Shown here: piece by piece, positions 58,599 through 64,000 of the stretch
Layout of the letters: each line of letters opens with the position of its first letter
Position numbering within the stretch: the stretch's first letter is position 1
NCBI GenBank assembly: GCA_964019425.1
Contig: OZ025796.1
Coordinates: 62,001-126,000 of the forward strand
Length of the DNA: 64,000 nucleotides
Direction: 5' to 3'
From: Flectonema sp. DT1601
Lineage: Eukaryota; Euglenozoa; Diplonemea; Diplonemida; Diplonemidae
Translations under genes and position numbers: made by a program
Notes under the pieces: generated by a model
Told to the model about the DNA's origin: nothing
Databases searched by the model: none
What the model saw: the letters and a program-made list of their open reading frames with translations, nothing else

Positions 58599-60643
58599 TT
58601 AAAGCTCATCAGATGATGAACTTGAATCACACTTCTTTCTCTTTCCGGATATCCGGTTTCTCCTAGTCGATGTATCGACAGTCTTCTTGGGGGCCGACTT
58701 CTTGGGGGCCGACTTCTTGGGGGCCGACTTCTTGGGGGCCGACTTCTTGGGGGCCGACTTCTTCGCTGATTTCTTCGGGGCCGATTTCTTAGGGGCTGAC
58801 TTCTTCGGGGCCGACTTCTCGTTTAGGGGGTTTTTACACGTCTTATTGTGGCCCACCTTACCACAACGACTACACAAGTTCTTTCCCTCCCCTTTGGAAG
58901 GAATCCTCTTCGTGGGGGCACCCTTTAGTTTCTTCGTTGTTGACGGTAACAGTTCAGTCTTCGCCGACTGAAACTGATACAGCCCAACTGGCCGTACTGG
59001 GTCGTCATACGCCTTTCGAAAGGCTTCCAAACGAAAGCAGGTTGGAACGTACTGCATCTTGTTGAAACCAAGAAACCTGTTTATTTAGTCCAATTAATTC
59101 GCCACAAGTAGCGTTGACCACGACAACAAAAAGACAAAAAGAAGAAGTACCTGATAGCCGCGCAGGTATGAACGCATGGCAAGGCAGTCTGCTCTGGGAG
59201 CAAACAGGTGCAAGCCATTTCTTTACCCACCAGCTTGACCAACTCCTGCCTCTGTCCATGTACAACGTTCGCTGTTTGTTGTTATTATCCCTGCAGATGA
59301 TTCTACAAGCCCCGAGAAAGATACCATACCTTCGAACACTTCGCCTTCGTGCATCACTGGTTCAACAGTGAACACTGCTGCTTCAACGGCAGCCGTCTCC
59401 ACGATCTCTCTAACCCACCCCAAAACCATCTCGTCATCACCCTCTGCATCGTGCGCACTACGCCGTCGCTCGTAGTGCCACTTCTCCACAATGCTGACAA
59501 TGCTGTTAAGCATCCCCAACACATTCTTGTCCCTGGCTGAAGAGATAACATTGTTAAACCCTTCAGCCAGGTTATTCGTACTTTGATTGTACGTCTTGGA
59601 GCGGATTGCACCGCGAGCCCAAGTCTCAGGCTCCTTTTCATCCAGGTATTCATGGAGCATTTCAAGCTCGTTCTCCTCCGCAGACTCACCAAGAGCATCA
59701 AACATCGGTAGAAACCTGTACGAAGGTGCCGTACACAGATGTTTGAACCTACCAAACATCTCCTTGCCGAACTTGGCCTTGATGTTTCGACCCATGTGTG
59801 CATTTGAGGGCAATCACATCGTTGTAATCCCCACGAAGCACCGACAGTAGGCCCTTGTCCTGATCGGCCATAAGGCCAAACCCTTCGCCCAAAAACTCCG
59901 GAACCTTCACCGCCGACTCCAGCTTCCCAAGGAAGTACTTCCACCCTTCGGCGTCTTCATTGCCTATCAAGGCGAAACCCACAGGGAATTGACTTCCCAG
60001 TGGGTCCATTGCAACAAATGTAAGCAATGTCCCCAAGTAATGTAAGAAGCACCCATCAACAACCCCAAATCCCCCCGGACATGCACCTACACCCTCCAGC
60101 GATGCCCCCAAAGCAAGGAAAAAGGACTTAAACCTTCCACCCTCTTCTTTTATGTCCCACTGGGTACCTGGGTTTTGTTCCGCCAGTGAGGTGAACCAGG
60201 CCTGTAACCGGGTCACCATTGATCTCTTTATCGGCCTCTCCGAGGACCCGGTATACAGTATCCTTCCCTACTGTTATACCGCAAGACTTTAAGTCTTGTA
60301 CAAGGTGGGACTTTTTATATTTTGTACCCAACTCCTTGTATTTTGCCAGGGAAAGGTAGGCTATTGTGGTCTTGAGCCCGTACACCCTCCCCTCCCCAGG
60401 GTTGCAAGCGTCCGTATGCCGCAGCTGTGACACCGTCACAGTTCTCTCTTCACAACTCCCTGTAGCGCACACCCTCCACTCACATGAGTCGGATGTGCAA
60501 TGGAACGATATCCGGTTCTCACGCTTTTGTCTGCTAAACCTCCTTCCAGTGGAGCAGCAGGCGAGGGTGACGCTTGCCAGGAGTGCACTCTCGCTAGGGA
60601 AGACACGTCCCAGGGTTGGTGTCGGAACATTGAACACCGGCAC
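58599..60643 (-). pseudogene. MULE transposase, interrupted reading frame
   Basis: The order along the minus strand is: a WRKY/GCM1-like or FLYWCH-like zinc-binding N-terminus with paired cysteines (60128-60643); the catalytic segment with VVDGCFLHYLGTLLTFVAMD and LMADQDKGLLSVL (59749-60219); the NNLAEGFNN region (59223-59813); a SWIM zinc finger (CTCLLPEQTALPCVH, near 59165-59210); and, after a 74-nt GT...CAG intron (59077-59150), a C-terminal zinc knuckle CSRCGKVGHNKTC with a Lys-rich tail. The reading frame changes near 60200, near 59800 and near 59280 without good splice signals. These look like one- or two-base indels, so this copy is probably inactive, unless they are sequencing errors. 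Confidence 0.75.
58680..58822 (-). repeat. KSAPK-coding 15-bp tandem repeat in the transposase tail
   Basis: About nine 15-bp units, with GACTTCTTGGGGGCC on the plus strand, encode repeated SAPKK. The first six on the plus strand are almost identical, the rest have diverged. The result is a strongly basic tail next to the zinc knuckle, plausibly for DNA contact. Confidence 0.8.
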
Positions 60644-60748
60644 GTTTATGGTCGGGACAGGTGTAACAGTATCCTCAGATGAAAAATTCTTTTAGGTGGA
60701 CTACAACGGAGAAAAATAAAGTTTTGGGGTAGCAACGGAGAATTTTCC

Positions 60749-60757
60749 TAATAAAAA
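60749..60757. repeat. 9-bp target-site duplication, right
   Basis: TAATAAAAA is identical to 58295-58303 and directly follows the right terminal inverted repeat. Confidence 0.8.
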
Positions 60758-60809
60758 GGACAAAGCTCTAGTCTCCCAAAAGTGTCAATTGTACCCTCTG
60801 GCCTTTGAG

Positions 60810-60844
<35 letters not shown>

Positions 60845-60963
60845 ATTTCAGATTAGCCTTATATTCCATTGAAATGAATGTAGAAAACACGACTGTCTCA
60901 CGGAGGGAATATCGGATTTTAATCTGCAACAGTTCCACGTCAGAAGATCAAGTATTAATATTA
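60758..60963. other. intergenic region with A34 homopolymer
   Basis: An uninterrupted A run of about 34 bases (60809-60842) lies on the plus strand, downstream of the histone-like gene. Nothing else is recognised. Confidence 0.5.
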
Positions 60964-61458
60964 TCATTCTTTCATTATTGGAGACTTGCCGATGAAAGCT
61001 GCTGCTCTGATATCTTTGTAGGTCAAGGAGCCTTTTGGTTTCACCATCTTCGCATCAACGAGAAGATCTGTAATAACTTTTTCAGTTATCCTCTGGATAT
61101 TATATAAAGAAGCCCGACTGAATCTCGTCACAGTAGTGAATTCCCTAACACCCCTCTTGAATGAGGTGTGAGGTAGACAAGGCTTTACATTAGCTTGTTC
61201 ACAAATCAAAGGACCAGTTGTTCCTTCTTCTCTTCTAATTACTTCAGCGATGTCACTTGCGCTAACGTTTGGTTTGTTGTTATTTTTTGCTTCCAATGCG
61301 ATTATTTTGATGTATTCTTCTAAACCAGCTGTTAATGCAATCGCTGAATTCGTTGACATATGAAGTTTTCCGGTTTCTTTCTTCATTCTTGTTTTAACCC
61401 TTCCGGATGGTATCGTTGTTGCCGGAGATTTTCGTTTTGGAGCTTTTGACTTCGCCAT
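60964..61458 (-). CDS. small basic protein with two candidate histone folds
   Basis: The protein is 164 residues without introns. A basic N-terminal tail (MAKSKAPKRKSPATTIPSGR) is followed by a helix-strand-helix pattern like H2A: GRVKTRMKKE (helix 1), STNSAIALTAGLEEYIKIIA (start of the long helix 2) and SASDIAEVIRREEG (loop and helix 3, compare the AIRNDEE end of H2A). A second possible fold follows: FKRGVREFTTVTRFSRAS, which recalls the FQRLVRE...RFQSSA start of H3, then YNIQRITEKVITDLLVDAK and LTYKDIRAAAF as helices 2 and 3. Tandem histone folds in one chain are known from giant-virus and some archaeal histones. It could instead be a divergent host chromatin protein. An A run lies about 85 bases upstream on the coding strand. 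The assignment is by eye only. Confidence 0.55.
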   Translation of the reverse strand: MAKSKAPKRKSPATTIPSGRVKTRMKKETGKLHMSTNSAIALTAGLEEYIKIIALEAKNNNKPNVSASDIAEVIRREEGTTGPLICEQANVKPCLPHTSFKRGVREFTTVTRFSRASLYNIQRITEKVITDLLVDAKMVKPKGSLTYKDIRAAAFIGKSPIMKE

Positions 61459-62954
61459 CTCTTGTGTCGGAGAGTACTTTAAAAAGAAATAAAATAAATA
61501 AAACCGATAACAAGTAGAGAACGGGAAACACTAAGAACGTTTTTTTTTTTTTTTTTTTTTGAAAATCCAAACACTTGCACATCAAAGTAAGCTAACGGGA
61601 TATCAGTCATTTGATACCACACAACCGTAAAGACTCCCTCAGGCGTGAAGGGACGTTGTGACCATCAGTATTCGTGTTAAGACACACTGCCAGTGTCAAC
61701 GACGTTAAGCCTAACTAACCCCTTTGGGTATTATATTATTAAATTCCTGTTTTTTTGAAGGGGGAAAAAAAAGATATAATTTGAAAAGAATTTCACTGCA
61801 GTAGCATTCACTGTAAGGGTCTGCGAAAAAACAAGCGCAACCTCAAAAAAAGAAATAAATAAAAAAATTGCATACACAAGTGATTGTTGTCAATTATCGA
61901 AATTACCCTCCGCTGTGATATAAATTTTGTTTCTCTTGAGAATCAGTCAAAAAAGCAAAAGCACAAACAGAAAAAATACTCACTTGTCTTTTCATTCGTT
62001 TTTCTTTTTTTTTTTCAATCAGTCGAACCCTCAATTTCCTCCCAGGATGGAAAACTGTGTTAACTTCTAAAACGATTTTTTCTCTGAATAGGATTTTTCT
62101 GGTCGGTACTTTTGCCTTTGACTGATAAACTCTTTTTCTTATTCTGTTAAGTTTTTTTTTTTTTTCCAGTTTTTTCTCACTTTCCTTCAACAATTTGAAA
62201 TACGACCAGGCAGCACCTTTAGCTAGAATTCCGTTTCAAAAAAACAAACAAAAATCATCAAAAAAAAAAAAAAAAAACTGGAAGGAAAGAACTAAAAAAA
62301 AGAAGGCATAGCTTGCTGACCCACTAACAAACGAAAAAAAAAAAAGAGAGAAATATCTATCGATATTTTGCATAAGGGAAAATCATCACAATAACATTTG
62401 ATCCTTCGAAGACCTCATCACAGCGGCCCAATCAAGTCTGCTCGAAACAACATTCTGTAAACCTGGGCCAACTATGAATAAAATTATTGCTGTCGACACT
62501 AAACAAAAACTATCTGATGATGGGTTCACGTAAACATATACTCAAGTCCTCACACGTTTTCTTTTTTTTTTTTTTTTTTTTATTCAGTCGCATTCCTTCT
62601 TTTGTGGGATGATACAACCTAATTTACTATTTTTTTTTTTTCCTCTTTTTTTTTTTTTTATTCTTTTTTCCCTTCCTCCCTCAAGCCAAACGAGCTAGCT
62701 ATAAAAAAAAAGAAGTTCATCAGATATCCACTTGTCAGTTTTTTCTTAAAACTAAAAATCACAATTGAATAAAGGTTTAAATGTTCTTTGTTAGTTTCAA
62801 AAAAACAATTCCGAACAGAACGGCGTTGAAGTTTACTTCAACCGTCAACCTTTTGACTCTCCCGCTGTGACTAGCCTCCAATGACAATACAACTAAATCT
62901 GGACCTGCCAACAACCATCAGGTTTGCAAGTTCAGAATTATAGTTTTTTGTGTA
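61459..62954. other. intergenic region, homopolymer-rich
   Basis: I see no supportable gene in these 1.5 kb. They contain many A and T runs (for example 61540-61560, 62261-62277, 62563-62581). The open frame at 61903-62193 on the minus strand is Lys-rich translation of A-rich DNA and is not convincing. Confidence 0.5.
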
Positions 62955-64000
62955 CTACGCAGATTTTAAATTACTCCATTGGATGTCGAGGTCTTGTCCT
63001 TCCATCTTTGCTTCCCACAGAGGAGATAGTTCTCTGAGAGTCTTAACCGCGTGGACCACAGATTTTGCTGTGAAATCAATTTCTTCACTTGTAGTAAACC
63101 TTCCAATTCCAAAACGTAGTGAGGTGTGTGCAGTTTCCTCCGCTACTCCCAAAGCTCTTAGAACGTACGATGGTTCGAGAGAAGCAGACGTGCAGGCGCT
63201 TCCACTGCTGACAGCGATTTTGTTAATTCCCATCAGCAGGGATTCACCCTCAACACAATCAAAAGAAATATTTAAATTACCCGGGTATCTTGCTGTTGAT
63301 GCTAAGTCTGGTCCATTCATAAAGATTTCTGGCAGCTCTGAATTTAACGTATTCCAAAGTTGGTTAGCTAAGCCATTGATGTGGTCGCTGTCATTCTTCA
63401 TCTCACGAAGTGCTACTGAAGCAGCCTCACCTAAACCAACACAAAGTGGGGCCGGGACAGTTCCGGAACGAATTCCCTTCTCCTGACCTCCTCCACTGAT
63501 TGGTGAAGTGATTCTTGCTCTTGGTCTCTGTTCGTTTTTAGTTTACATCTAGTCAAAAAAAGATAACTACAATAAGAAATAAACACATACTCTTCTCACG
63601 TACAGGGCACCGATACCCTTCGGTCCATACATTTTATGACCAGAAATGGAAAGCAAATCAATCTTCAGTTTCTCAACATCAATTGGAATCTTTCCAACAG
63701 CCTGAGCAGCATCACAGTGGAATAGGATTTTACGTGCTCTGCAGAGTCGGCCTATTTCTTCGAGAGGTTGAATAACTCCGATCTCGTTATTAACAGCCAT
63801 GATACTCACTAATGAAGTCTCTGGAGTCATCGCTTCTTCTAACATGTCTAAAGCAACTACTCCTTCCTTATTAACAGGTAGGTATGTGACTTTAAAACCT
63901 TCCATTTCAAGTTGACGACAGCTCTCAAGAACGCACTTGTGCTCTGTTTGTAATGTTATTATGTGCTTCTTGGTCTCTTTACGGAAGTTTGCAGCTCCTT
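62955..64000 (-). CDS. NFS1: cysteine desulfurase, mitochondrial type (partial, N-terminus beyond window)
   Basis: Two exons are visible, 62955-63527 and 63592 to the window edge, joined in phase 0 over a 64-nt intron (GTATGT...AACAG). The join gives the conserved [25 protein letters not shown]1 is a PLP enzyme that takes sulfur from cysteine for iron-sulfur cluster assembly and tRNA thiolation, normally in mitochondria with ISCU, ISD11 and frataxin. Visible signatures are [19 protein letters not shown] near the window edge, [15 protein letters not shown], the PLP lysine in [17 protein letters not shown] and the mobile catalytic cysteine in [21 protein letters not shown]. The ending [17 protein letters not shown] follows the family. 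It clearly belongs to the IscS/NFS1 group, not SufS. The stop is TAG. Confidence 0.96.

Larger units (their letters stand above)
58304..60748 (-). mobile_element. Mutator-like (MULE) DNA transposon
   Basis: The element is 2,445 bp. The terminal inverted repeats read GGARAATTCTCCGTTGC inward from both ends (one mismatch in 17). A second TTTTTCTCCGTTG motif follows about 18 bases further in on both sides, giving a two-motif end structure. A perfect 9-bp duplication flanks it. The interior encodes a MULE transposase with a zinc-knuckle and a Lys-rich repeat tail on the minus strand. The perfect duplication argues for a fairly recent insertion. Recent copies elsewhere in the genome are expected. 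Confidence 0.88.

Noticed and set aside
61903-62193. 96-codon Lys-rich minus-strand frame
   Set aside because: It is a translation of A-rich homopolymer DNA without domain or conservation signals.

Overview
The window comes from the nuclear genome of a unicellular eukaryote that I cannot place more precisely. It has short GT-AG introns (61-123 nt, mostly GTATGT at the 5' end and ACAG at the 3' end), the standard genetic code with all three stops in use, AT-rich intergenic DNA full of homopolymer runs, mitochondrial-type proteins (NFS1, FAD glycerol-3-phosphate dehydrogenase) and cut-and-paste DNA transposons. Every gene or gene fragment I can support lies on the minus strand.

Layout: 1-780 is a higher-order repeat. 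1114-3696 encodes a VWA-domain protein with a very long glutamine-rich tail. 4561-22727 and 31445-50641 are two tandem copies of a giant gene (about 5,980 and 6,250 residues) related to the RNF213/mysterin AAA+ family. Each has one intronless exon of about 17 kb followed by several small 3' exons that look like separate genes in a naive ORF scan. Between the copies (22.7-31.4 kb) lie a 33-bp minisatellite, an internally deleted piggyBac element with TTAA target duplications, a reverse-transcriptase-like fragment and a nest of truncated repeats joined at poly-G runs. After the second giant gene come a calpain-family protein that has lost its catalytic triad (50960-53905), mitochondrial glycerol-3-phosphate dehydrogenase (54580-56652), the tRNA m1A58 methyltransferase catalytic subunit (57061-57987), a Mutator-like transposon with terminal inverted repeats and a perfect 9-bp target duplication (58304-60748), a small protein with two candidate histone folds (60964-61458) and the 3' part of the cysteine desulfurase NFS1 (62955 to the window end).

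The most striking signal is the giant-gene pair. The copies are a mosaic: blocks of near-identical DNA up to about 4 kb alternate with sharply bounded blocks in which both DNA and protein have diverged. The most homogenised block is the AAA+ core, which is also much more GC-rich than the rest of the gene, as expected from recurrent GC-biased gene conversion. No RING or RZ zinc finger is visible, but SPRY-like and PDZ-like modules are. RNF213 acts in cell-autonomous immunity in vertebrates, so a conserved motor with diverging flanking modules suggests a protist recognition or defence machine. That function is inference; the sequence shows only the architecture and the mosaic. The other genes are housekeeping or mobile and show no obvious functional link to the pair.
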